Shown one piece after another: positions 1 to 6,087 of a DNA stretch of 8,449 nt; positions within the stretch are counted from its first letter, which is position 1, and each line of letters begins with the position of its first letter. The stretch lies in the NCBI GenBank assembly GCA_001771615.1, contig MEUF01000051.1:1-8449 (forward strand). Direction: 5' to 3'. Under the pieces are notes generated by a model that was not told the origin of the DNA, made no database searches, and was given only the letters and a program-made list of their open reading frames with translations. The DNA is from a candidate division WOR-1 bacterium RIFOXYB2_FULL_48_7. GTDB taxonomy: Bacteria; Margulisbacteria; WOR-1; O2-12-FULL-45-9; XYB2-FULL-48-7. The position numbers were made by a program, and so were the translations under genes.

Positions 1-148
1 ACCAACCGATTAAAATTGAATCGGGGACAGCAATCTGTTCAGCCGCCGCTTCCAGGTTGGAAAAATCAAGTTGCGGGGCCAACTCGGGAGAAAATGAGCG
101 CCAGACCAACGGATTGGTGGCAAAGCCGTGAAGATAAACCTTTTTCAT
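1..148 (-). CDS. BioH-like alpha/beta hydrolase, N-terminal part (runs off the left edge)
   Basis: The reverse strand reads 49 codons from an ATG at 148 to the window edge. The start MKKVYLHGFATNPLVW matches the oxyanion-hole region of small alpha/beta hydrolases (LHGF/LHGW, then a Trp), and the last visible residues, SILIGW, match the strand before the nucleophile elbow (usually GWSxGG). BioH releases methanol from pimeloyl-ACP methyl ester and so closes pimelate synthesis; the next locus makes biotin from pimeloyl thioester, which supports this reading. The distance from W16 to GW (48-49) is only about 30 residues, well under the roughly 55 in E. coli BioH, so it is a compact form. It starts 9 bp after the stop of the 883-aa gene and is probably cotranscribed with it. 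No good Shine-Dalgarno site is seen. The nucleophile and the rest of the triad lie outside the window, so another esterase or lipase is possible. Confidence 0.65.
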   Translation of the reverse strand, partial: MKKVYLHGFATNPLVWRSFSPELAPQLDFSNLEAAAEQIAVPDSILIGW

Positions 149-157
149 TAAGTTCAA

Positions 158-2809
158 TTATACTTCGAGTGGATAGCCTTGCGCCAGCAGCTCGGCGACC
201 GAAACAAAATCTGGTTTCTGGTAAGTAGAATAGACCGGATAGACTTCAACACTCTGGGTAAATCCGCCCGCCGCGATTAAAGGCTGCAATTCCGCCCGTT
301 TCGCCCGGGGAACATGCCTGAGCAGGATCGAATCATCACGAAATTCACCAGCCGCCACCCGCTCGGCATATTGGTCAATCAAATCCCGCCCTGTTTGGTC
401 TGGTTGCAAAAAATCATCTTCAGATTCACGGAAGAAAAGCGGCAAAAGATGGATCCGATCGTCAGGGAACCTGGTGAGCAGATACATCCCAAAACGCTGC
501 GGCAATGGGCGCTTGTCGTCTAACGCCTGCTGTTGCGCCAGTGCTTGAGCACTGGGTTGGTAAGAGCCTAAATATGGTTGGCCATGCGCATCAACCCGCT
601 TGCGGACAGGCAGGCGGACAATCCGTCCGTTGACCTGCTTAGCAACAAATACATTACCGTTCCCCAGTTGGGCAAGTCTTCTTTTTAATAGCCCGGCGGT
701 TGGTTCAGCTATTGGAGAATACATCCCCCCATTTTGAGAATACAGCGTTTGTGACAAGACCCCTTTGTCCCTAAGGATCTGCTCAAAAGCTCGGTCAAGG
801 ATCTGCCTGAATTGTGGGACCGGGGCATCGGGAGCAGCCTGCAGGGTAGCTTCGTTTTGACCGCTAAGTGTAACAACATAACCGGGAAATCCCCCTTTGG
901 GCAATCTGGAGGCAAGATACTTGGCCAGAACCTCGTAGATAAGCGAGAGAATAAAATCAGCCAAATACCCAAGCTCGGGAGAAGTGACTTTCTCCCGCTT
1001 GCCGTCAACCAGCAGGGATATTGGCTTGGCCCCTTCAGGTGCGCCTGCCGGGGTTACTTGAAGCGTAAAAGTTTGTGGTTCGCGGCCGGGGATAATAGTC
1101 ACTCGGGCGATCAGGCCGGCAAGTTGATCGACAGGGTTGAGTGGATAATTTATGGTGGGCAGCGCTCCCCAGGCCATTAACCGATCGGTTATCTCTCTGG
1201 CTTCGGCATAACGGGTAAGCATCTCATCTGCTTGGGCAGTCAGCCCGGCTTCTGCCTCGACAATTGCCTGAAGCCAATCAGTTAAGATTTTTTGTTCCGC
1301 AGCCCTGGCTTCAGTGGCAGCCAGCCCGTCCAAGACAAGCTTAACCTCCCTATCCATTTCCACCCTCGCCTTAACGCTTTTTTCTCTCTCTGCCGGGAAA
1401 TCAACCAGCACTCCTTCCGTAATGGACAACAAAGCCCTGGCGATAAGAAAACGCTGCAACAGAGGGTCAGCCGGCTGAAACTTTGGACCCAGAAAATGCT
1501 TATTGTCAATCCGTAACTTAACAAGAATGACGGTCTCATGGTCACCGGCATTTGCATCAATACGTAAATATGCCTGCGCGGCCTGGCAAGCAGAAAAAAG
1601 GGCGGCATGGCCATGTTCTAATGCGACTTGTGGCATATAGCTAGCCATCAAAGCGTTAAAAGTTGTCGTCAGGCGATTCCCAATCCCTAAAAAACGATTT
1701 ATGCTCTCGATAGCCAACCGGATTTTTTTCTCCATAAGAGTGGCCAGCGCGGGGGATGCCTCGCCGGTGCAGGCAAGCAATTTCTCTAAGGGGGTAGTCG
1801 GTTGATAGTCTAATTCAACAAGGCCCTCCGGGACAAGACACAAGTACAGGATTTGGCATTTTACATACAAAATATCAAATTCAGTCCGGAGAGGATCGGT
1901 GGCACTTGCGGGCCGGCGGGAGGCCTCAACCATCACCGGAACCAATTGTTGAATGAAATCGTCTCCCGCGCTGGCGACGGCCGCAATAGCGCCATCTTCT
2001 ACCAATCGCTTAAGGTCAGCTAATTGCCTGGCCATAACAACAAATTTGCGAGCCAGATCTTCGGCTGCAGGGGCGGCGCCAGCCACTCTTTCAGCATGAT
2101 CCAATAAATCAAAATGGACCAGGTCAACAACTATCGTGCCAATAATTTCCGGATCATCAAGAAATTGATCATTTAAGTTGGCCAGCAAATGGTTGGCATA
2201 GGCAACAATCCGGCTGCGATCATAAATCCGCCCGGTTGCTCTTTCATATTCTCTCAATCGAAACAACATCGATTGTGCGGTTCTGATTTTTTCTTGGTCA
2301 TCTGGTAAACAATTAAATACCTGCCACAATGTATCGATCGCTTTTATTGGAATAGTCGGGAAAATATGGCCGGCTGCAATGCAAACCCTTTCTGTGGCCA
2401 ATAATTCTCGCGGCCGTTCGGGGTGAAATTCTGCTCTGTCAAAATATCTGCAAAACCGTTGGGCAATAGCCGGCTCTAATTTTTGATTAATGCTAAGGTG
2501 TCCCAGGTTATTGGCAGAAACCAGGTAAAGGTCATCCCGGAGATCAAGCTCAACTATTTGTATCATATATCTTTGAGCAACAGACTCATCCGGCCCCCGC
2601 CAGGCCAAATCGACCACATCATTCATCAGCTCGCACAAAGCACGAGGCTGTACCGAGCCTTCCCTGATTATGAGATCCAAATATCTGGTAGCCGATTTCA
2701 AATCAGCGCTACGAAGAGCGTAGGTCAGGCCAAGTATATGCACATCGGCCCCCGCCCCCCATCTTCGCTGGCCAATATATCGGCCGTTACCTGGACCAAC
2801 TCTCACCAT
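158..2809 (-). CDS. Unrecognised 883-aa mostly helical protein
   Basis: This is a long intact frame that I cannot assign to a family. The chosen ATG has a G-rich stretch (seven Gs then AAG, 2817-2826) about 7 nt upstream that can serve as a ribosome binding site. No signal peptide or membrane span is apparent, so it is probably cytoplasmic. Residues 20-550 look almost wholly alpha-helical, with many short amphipathic helices rich in Ala, Leu, Asp and Arg, as in TPR- or HEAT-like scaffolds, though no clear repeat unit is seen. Residues 480-545 are charged and may form a coiled coil. From about 560 the character changes to mixed alpha/beta, with strand-like pieces (VTIIPGREPQTFTLQV, NVFVAKQVNGRIVRLPVRK). 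A conserved-looking end (770-883) contains FGMYLLTRFPDDRIHLLPLF. It is divergent from bioBFD and directly upstream of the BioH-like gene, so a link to biotin or fatty-acid metabolism is possible but unproven. Confidence 0.8.
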   Translation of the reverse strand: MVRVGPGNGRYIGQRRWGAGADVHILGLTYALRSADLKSATRYLDLIIREGSVQPRALCELMNDVVDLAWRGPDESVAQRYMIQIVELDLRDDLYLVSANNLGHLSINQKLEPAIAQRFCRYFDRAEFHPERPRELLATERVCIAAGHIFPTIPIKAIDTLWQVFNCLPDDQEKIRTAQSMLFRLREYERATGRIYDRSRIVAYANHLLANLNDQFLDDPEIIGTIVVDLVHFDLLDHAERVAGAAPAAEDLARKFVVMARQLADLKRLVEDGAIAAVASAGDDFIQQLVPVMVEASRRPASATDPLRTEFDILYVKCQILYLCLVPEGLVELDYQPTTPLEKLLACTGEASPALATLMEKKIRLAIESINRFLGIGNRLTTTFNALMASYMPQVALEHGHAALFSACQAAQAYLRIDANAGDHETVILVKLRIDNKHFLGPKFQPADPLLQRFLIARALLSITEGVLVDFPAEREKSVKARVEMDREVKLVLDGLAATEARAAEQKILTDWLQAIVEAEAGLTAQADEMLTRYAEAREITDRLMAWGALPTINYPLNPVDQLAGLIARVTIIPGREPQTFTLQVTPAGAPEGAKPISLLVDGKREKVTSPELGYLADFILSLIYEVLAKYLASRLPKGGFPGYVVTLSGQNEATLQAAPDAPVPQFRQILDRAFEQILRDKGVLSQTLYSQNGGMYSPIAEPTAGLLKRRLAQLGNGNVFVAKQVNGRIVRLPVRKRVDAHGQPYLGSYQPSAQALAQQQALDDKRPLPQRFGMYLLTRFPDDRIHLLPLFFRESEDDFLQPDQTGRDLIDQYAERVAAGEFRDDSILLRHVPRAKRAELQPLIAAGGFTQSVEVYPVYSTYQKPDFVSVAELLAQGYPLEV

Positions 2810-2852
2810 ATTATTACTTCCCCCCCATTCCCAATATTGTCGTTAAGAGCAG

Positions 2853-2865
2853 CTGAAAATTTCAG
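2853..2865. promoter_or_regulatory. Inverted repeat CTGAAA-A-TTTCAG, candidate operator
   Basis: Perfect 6-bp arms with a single central base lie in the 81-bp region between the divergent 883-aa gene and bioB. The centre (2859) is about 32 bp upstream of the predicted bioB transcription start, where a bound repressor would block RNA polymerase. It does not resemble the BirA (TTGTTAACC type), BioR or BioQ sites that I know. Short AT-rich palindromes also arise by chance. Confidence 0.4.
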
Positions 2866-2875
2866 TTCAAAGGCA

Positions 2876-2884
2876 TGTTATAAT
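2876..2884 (+). promoter_or_regulatory. Extended -10 promoter of bioBFD
   Basis: The bases TGTTATAAT form a perfect -10 hexamer with the TGn extension, which can work without a good -35 element (the best upstream match, CTGAAA at 2853, is 20 bp away). Only 6 bp separate the hexamer from the bioB ATG, so transcription should start at or next to the A of the start codon. The same nine bases occur upstream of ybaB. Confidence 0.7.
2877..2882 (-). promoter_or_regulatory. Possible -10 element for the 883-aa gene
   Basis: On the reverse strand these bases read TATAAC, five of six matches to the -10 consensus. They overlap the plus-strand TATAAT of bioB by four bases, which would make a symmetric bidirectional promoter. 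It would give a leader of about 60 nt carrying the inverted repeat. No convincing -35 element was found, so this is weakly supported. Confidence 0.3.
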
Positions 2885-2890
2885 TATTTT

Positions 2891-3874
2891 ATGCAACAGT
2901 TAGCCAGGGAGGTCATTGGAGGAAAGAATATCTCCTTTGATGAAGCCCTAAAACTAATCAAGACCGGTGATGATGACACCATCAACCTGCTGGCCGCCGC
3001 CCAAGAAATTGTCCGCCATTTTAAGGGGAAAAAGGTCAAGCTCTGTTCCATTATCAACGCCAAATCAGGCCGTTGTTCAGAAAATTGTTCTTTTTGCGCC
3101 CAATCAGCCCATCATCAAACCTCTTGCCAGGTTTATCCCCTGATGTCCGACAAGGAAATGCTCTCGGCCGCCCAAACGGCTGAAAAGCAAATGGGCTCGA
3201 CCTGTTTTTCGCTGGTTACTTCCGGCAAAACTGTCCATACCGACCAGGAATTGATAACCATCGGCCGGACTCTCGCAGGCATTGCCCAGACCACAAAAAT
3301 GAACCGTTGTGTCTCTCTAGGCACACTCTCTCAGTCCCAAATTGAACAACTAAAAGCCGCCGGCCTGACCAGGATCCATCATAATCTTGAAACAGCCGAA
3401 AGTTTCTTCCCTAAAATGTGTACGACCCATTCCTATGCCGAAAGGGTAGCCACAATAAAAGCTGCCAAGGCGGCCGGGGTATCTGTCTGTTCAGGGGGGA
3501 TTTTCGGTTTGGGAGAAAGCCTGGAACAACGGGTAGAATTAGCGCTGGCTTTACGGGCATTAGAAGTCGTTTCTGTCCCAATCAATATTTTAAACCCTGT
3601 CGCTGGCACGCCAGCCGGCAAGCATCACCCCCCAATTACTCCGTGGGAGGTTTTGCGCTTGATCGCGACCTATCGTTTTGTCCTTCCCCGCCAGGATATC
3701 GGCGTTTTCGGGGGGAGGGAAAAAGCGCTGGGCACGCTGCAACCGCTTATGTTCACTGCTGGCGCCAATGTTACCTTGGTCGGTAACTATCTGACTACCC
3801 GGGGACAGGCAGCCGAGCAAGACCAGCAAATGATCCGCGACCTGGGATTGGAGATCGATGCTCGAGTTCATTGA
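2891..3874 (+). CDS. bioB: Biotin synthase BioB (HHNLET type)
   Basis: BioB is a radical SAM enzyme that inserts sulfur into dethiobiotin to give biotin, the last step of the pathway. The protein has 327 residues, normal for the family. The [4Fe-4S] motif is C62-x3-C66-x2-C69. By comparison with E. coli, C105, C140 (MNRCVSLG), C200 (VCSGGIFGLGE) and R276 (GGRE) match the ligands of the auxiliary sulfur-donor cluster. The substrate-side motif reads HHNLET (163-168) in place of the YNHNLDT of E. coli. The frame stays open upstream to 2483, but that stretch is antisense to the 883-aa gene; ATG 2891 gives the normal BioB N-terminus. There is no Shine-Dalgarno site, and a -10 element ends 6 bp before this ATG, so the message is probably leaderless. 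The last 17 bp overlap bioF. Confidence 0.96.
   Translation: MQQLAREVIGGKNISFDEALKLIKTGDDDTINLLAAAQEIVRHFKGKKVKLCSIINAKSGRCSENCSFCAQSAHHQTSCQVYPLMSDKEMLSAAQTAEKQMGSTCFSLVTSGKTVHTDQELITIGRTLAGIAQTTKMNRCVSLGTLSQSQIEQLKAAGLTRIHHNLETAESFFPKMCTTHSYAERVATIKAAKAAGVSVCSGGIFGLGESLEQRVELALALRALEVVSVPINILNPVAGTPAGKHHPPITPWEVLRLIATYRFVLPRQDIGVFGGREKALGTLQPLMFTAGANVTLVGNYLTTRGQAAEQDQQMIRDLGLEIDARVH
3850..3853 (+). promoter_or_regulatory. Ribosome binding site of bioF
   Basis: GGAG lies inside the end of bioB, four bases before the bioF ATG at 3858. It supports that start and a 17-bp overlap, a layout that favours translational coupling. Confidence 0.55.
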
Positions 3875-4985
3875 GCAGGAACTGGCAGACCTGCAGGCAC
3901 GGGGGTTGTCCCGTTCTTTTAAAAGCGTCGAAAACATCTCCGGCACAAAAATTACGATCAATGGTCGCAAGCTGATCAATTTCTGTTCCAACAATTATCT
4001 TGGCCTGGCCGATGACCCTCAAATAAAAGCCCAGGCTTGCGCCGCCATTCAGGCCTTCGGGTTTGGCGCCGGCGCCGCTCGTTTGGTGAGCGGGAACACT
4101 ATTCTCCACGACCAATTGGAAGAGAAATTAGCCCGCTTCAAAAACCGGGCAGCCGCACTGACTTTTTCAACAGGTTATCTAGCCAACCTGGGGGTTATCA
4201 ATACACTAGTTAATGAAAATGACACCATCATTATTGACCGCCTCAATCATGCCAGCATTATTGATGCCTGCCGCTTATCCCGGGCAAAATTGCAAGTCTA
4301 TGAACACCTTAATATGACATCACTGGAAAAAATCCTCCAACGTTCAGCGAAATTCAGACAGCGTTTGATTGTTACTGATGCCGTATTTAGCATGGATGGC
4401 GACATTGCCCCGCTGCCAGAGATAATCAAGTTGGCCAAGGCCTACCAGGCCATCACTCTAGTCGATGAGGCCCATTCGACTGGTGTCTTGGGAGAAACCG
4501 GCCAGGGGATTGAGGAGTATTTTGGCCTGACCGGACAAATTGATATTATCATGGGGACCCTCTCCAAGGCACTGGGCAGTCTGGGAGGATTTATCGCCGG
4601 CAGTCAAAAATTAATTGACTACTTGCGCAATAAATCCCGTCCATTTATTTACACCACTGCCCTCCCGCCGTCTGCCTGCGCAGCAGCCCTGGCCGCACTT
4701 AAACTTATTGAAGAGGATTCTTGTCTTGTCCGGAACCTAAAACGGAACACGACCCTCTTGTCTCCCCAATCTGCCACCCCAATCATTCCGGTCATTATCG
4801 GCCAGGCTGACCAGGCGGTCGCTCTGGCAGAAAAGTTTTTCGACCGGGGAATTTTTCTCTCCGCGATTCGCCCGCCAACCGTCCCCGCAGGAAGCAGCCG
4901 TTTAAGGATCACTGTCACCGCAGCGCACACCAAGGAGGAAATTGCATGCCTGGCCTCTTCATTACAGGAACTGATACCGGCGTAG
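3858..4985 (+). CDS. bioF: 8-amino-7-oxononanoate synthase BioF
   Basis: BioF is a PLP-dependent alpha-oxoamine synthase that condenses pimeloyl thioester with L-alanine, releasing CO2, to give 8-amino-7-oxononanoate. The motifs run in family order: NFCSNNYLGL (41-50), RLVSGN and H84, LNHASIIDA (129-137, with PLP-stacking H131), TDAVFSMDGD (173-182), DEAHSTG with D203 and H206 contacting PLP, and GTLSKALG with the Schiff-base lysine K237. R348 near the C-terminus would bind the carboxylate. At 375 residues it is slightly short: about a dozen residues that normally follow the helix near residue 290 are missing, before the conserved SATPIIPVIIG strand. The related 2-amino-3-ketobutyrate CoA ligase has very similar motifs, but the position between bioB and bioD settles the role. 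It overlaps bioB by 17 bp and bioD by 40 bp. Confidence 0.94.
   Translation: MLEFIEQELADLQARGLSRSFKSVENISGTKITINGRKLINFCSNNYLGLADDPQIKAQACAAIQAFGFGAGAARLVSGNTILHDQLEEKLARFKNRAAALTFSTGYLANLGVINTLVNENDTIIIDRLNHASIIDACRLSRAKLQVYEHLNMTSLEKILQRSAKFRQRLIVTDAVFSMDGDIAPLPEIIKLAKAYQAITLVDEAHSTGVLGETGQGIEEYFGLTGQIDIIMGTLSKALGSLGGFIAGSQKLIDYLRNKSRPFIYTTALPPSACAAALAALKLIEEDSCLVRNLKRNTTLLSPQSATPIIPVIIGQADQAVALAEKFFDRGIFLSAIRPPTVPAGSSRLRITVTAAHTKEEIACLASSLQELIPA
4932..4938 (+). promoter_or_regulatory. Strong ribosome binding site of bioD
   Basis: AAGGAGG is a perfect Shine-Dalgarno sequence seven bases before the ATG at 4946. It lies inside the bioF coding sequence and fixes the bioD start despite the 40-bp overlap. 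Confidence 0.85.
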
Positions 4986-5581
4986 GAAAAACATTTGTGA
5001 CCATCTTGTTGGCGCAGGCTTTGGCCAGCGAGGGGATCAAGGTCGGAGTCATGAAACCTATTTCGACCGGCCCGGCCAGTGAAGATGACGCCCGAACCCT
5101 GAAAAAACGACTTAAACTAAAAGACCAGCTAAAGTTGATCAATCCGGTCCATTATAAAAAACCGCTCGCCCCGCTGGCGACAGAAATAGAAAGTAGAAAG
5201 TGGAGAGTGGAAAGTGGAAAGTTGAGAGAGGAAAATAGAAAGTTGATCAGCAAAGCTTATCGGCAACTGGAAAAAAAACATGATTTGGTTTTAGTTGAGG
5301 GGATTGGCGGGGTCCTGGTCCCCATCTGGGAAAATTACTTTGTGGCTGATTTGATCAAAGAGCTCGAATTACCGGCTTTAATTGTTGCCCGGGCAGGACT
5401 GGGGACAATCAACCATACTTTGTTGACAATCGAAGCCTTGAAAAGGCGAAAAGTTCCTATCCTTGGTTTGGCACTTAATGGCTTTTCGGGGAAAGAGCTG
5501 TCAGAAAAAAGCAACGCCCGGATAATTGAAAAGATCTCTGGCCTGCCGGTATTGTTCCAGCTCAGCCAAATATCTGGCTGA
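4946..5581 (+). CDS. bioD: Dethiobiotin synthetase BioD with an in-frame repeat insertion
   Basis: BioD closes the ureido ring of 7,8-diaminopelargonate using CO2 and ATP to form dethiobiotin. Visible motifs are the P-loop GTDTGVGKT (8-16), KPISTG with the carbamate-binding lysine K37, the Asp pair D47-D48 in the switch-like loop, VEGIGG (117-122, with E118), an INH motif at 155-157 and the LNG strand (177-179, with N178). The length of 211 aa is near normal. Residues 82-100 (rich in Glu, Ser, Arg, Lys and Trp) come from eight tandem copies of a 7-bp repeat and replace the usual EGRPIDxxxI segment. By comparison with E. coli BioD this adds about nine residues before the helix leading to VEG. 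All catalytic motifs are intact, so the enzyme is probably active. Its last 20 bp overlap the end of the convergent VIT-like gene. Confidence 0.95.
   Translation: MPGLFITGTDTGVGKTFVTILLAQALASEGIKVGVMKPISTGPASEDDARTLKKRLKLKDQLKLINPVHYKKPLAPLATEIESRKWRVESGKLREENRKLISKAYRQLEKKHDLVLVEGIGGVLVPIWENYFVADLIKELELPALIVARAGLGTINHTLLTIEALKRRKVPILGLALNGFSGKELSEKSNARIIEKISGLPVLFQLSQISG
5189..5244 (+). repeat. Eight tandem 7-bp repeats (GAAAGTG type) inside bioD
   Basis: The units read GAAAGTA, GAAAGTG, GAGAGTG, GAAAGTG, GAAAGTT, GAGAGAG, GAAAATA and GAAAGTT, a nearly pure purine strand. A partial unit, GAAATA, precedes them at 5183-5188. Since 7 bp is not a multiple of 3, three units encode seven residues, producing a heptad-like peptide with motifs such as WRVESGK. 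The frame is kept open through the array. I recall similar purine-rich heptamer arrays dispersed in other bacterial genomes, usually between genes. Confidence 0.85.
5562..5581. repeat. 20-bp near-perfect palindrome covering both stop codons; possible terminator
   Basis: TCAGCCA (5562-5568) pairs perfectly with TGGCTGA (5575-5581), and the centre has one mismatched pair. The left arm starts with the stop of the VIT-like gene (TCA, TGA on the minus strand) and the right arm ends with the stop of bioD; both genes finish with GGC TGA. A 7-bp hairpin could end transcription from both sides, but neither strand shows a run of T after it. Confidence 0.5.
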
Positions 5582-6044
5582 TCCATCCGCCGACAAAATT
5601 AGTGACAAATATCACGACCAGCGCGATCAGCACATGCTCATAAACAACCATCCAGGGGTTGGTTTTTCCGCCCCGGCCGATGTAATAGCTGAAAATCCCC
5701 AGTAAAGTCAGCCCGTAAACAATATTGATTATGACAGCCAGGGAAAGCTCAAAACAAACAATGGCGACTAGAAAGGTCAAAGCAAAAAAGAATTTTGTAA
5801 AAAAAGTCATCAATGTAGAGGTCCAGATTTCCGCCGTTGAGTGTTTTTCTTCCGCTTCTTCGGAGATATGGATCCCCAGCGCATCGGAAAAGGCATCAGC
5901 GATGGCAATAGTTAATATCCCGCCAATGACTACCAGTTTGGAATGGGTACCGGAATTTAGTCCGACCATCAGCCCCAATGTCGTCACAATAGCTGAAGTC
6001 AGGCCAAAGCTGAAACCGGTTTTTTGCGAATCATTTAATTCCAT
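5562..6044 (-). CDS. Short VIT1/CCC1-like membrane protein
   Basis: This 160-residue protein has about five predicted membrane segments (near residues 13-30, 36-58, 80-100, 103-122 and 134-156). The start, GFSFGLTSAIVTTLGLMVGL, and the following ADAFSDALGIHIS match the first two helices of the VIT1/CCC1 family, which moves Fe2+ or Mn2+ across membranes. It is divergent: the usual metal-site motif GEYxS at the end of helix 2 reads GIHIS, and the acidic stretch after it (EEAEE, 62-66) is short, so the large cytoplasmic metal-binding domain of plant VIT1 is missing. Transport of Fe or Mn is therefore a guess. There is no Shine-Dalgarno site; a promoter ends 8 bp before the ATG. It lies downstream of the DUF2779 gene and meets bioD tail to tail. 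Confidence 0.8.
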   Translation of the reverse strand: MELNDSQKTGFSFGLTSAIVTTLGLMVGLNSGTHSKLVVIGGILTIAIADAFSDALGIHISEEAEEKHSTAEIWTSTLMTFFTKFFFALTFLVAIVCFELSLAVIINIVYGLTLLGIFSYYIGRGGKTNPWMVVYEHVLIALVVIFVTNFVGGWISQIFG

Positions 6045-6052
6045 AAGTGATG

Positions 6053-6081
6053 ATGGTACGACCCAATAAAAGCTTTGTCAA
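6053..6081 (-). promoter_or_regulatory. Promoter of the VIT-like gene
   Basis: On the minus strand there is a perfect -35 TTGACA (6076-6081), a 17-bp spacer and a -10 TACCAT (6053-6058, four of six matches). Only 8 bp separate the -10 from the ATG at 6044, so the start of transcription falls within about 0-2 bases of the start codon. It begins just after the stop of the DUF2779 gene, so the VIT-like gene can be expressed on its own even if read-through occurs. Confidence 0.7.
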
Positions 6082-6087
6082 TACAAC

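Noticed and set aside
538..555. Inverted repeat CCAGTGCT-TG-AGCACTGG as a terminator or operator
   Set aside because: It lies within the coding sequence of the 883-aa gene (QPSAQALAQ region), has no T tract and no nearby start; probably a chance palindrome.
2483..2890. In-frame upstream extension of bioB
   Set aside because: It is antisense to the 883-aa gene, has no BioB similarity, and would place the bioB promoter inside the gene.
2821..2890. BirA-type biotin operator upstream of bioB
   Set aside because: Only an isolated TTGTCGTTAA half-like sequence is present, with no matching second half at the expected distance.
5725..6069. 114-codon plus-strand frame opposite the VIT-like gene
   Set aside because: The minus-strand protein has coherent membrane segments and its own promoter; this frame is a shadow.
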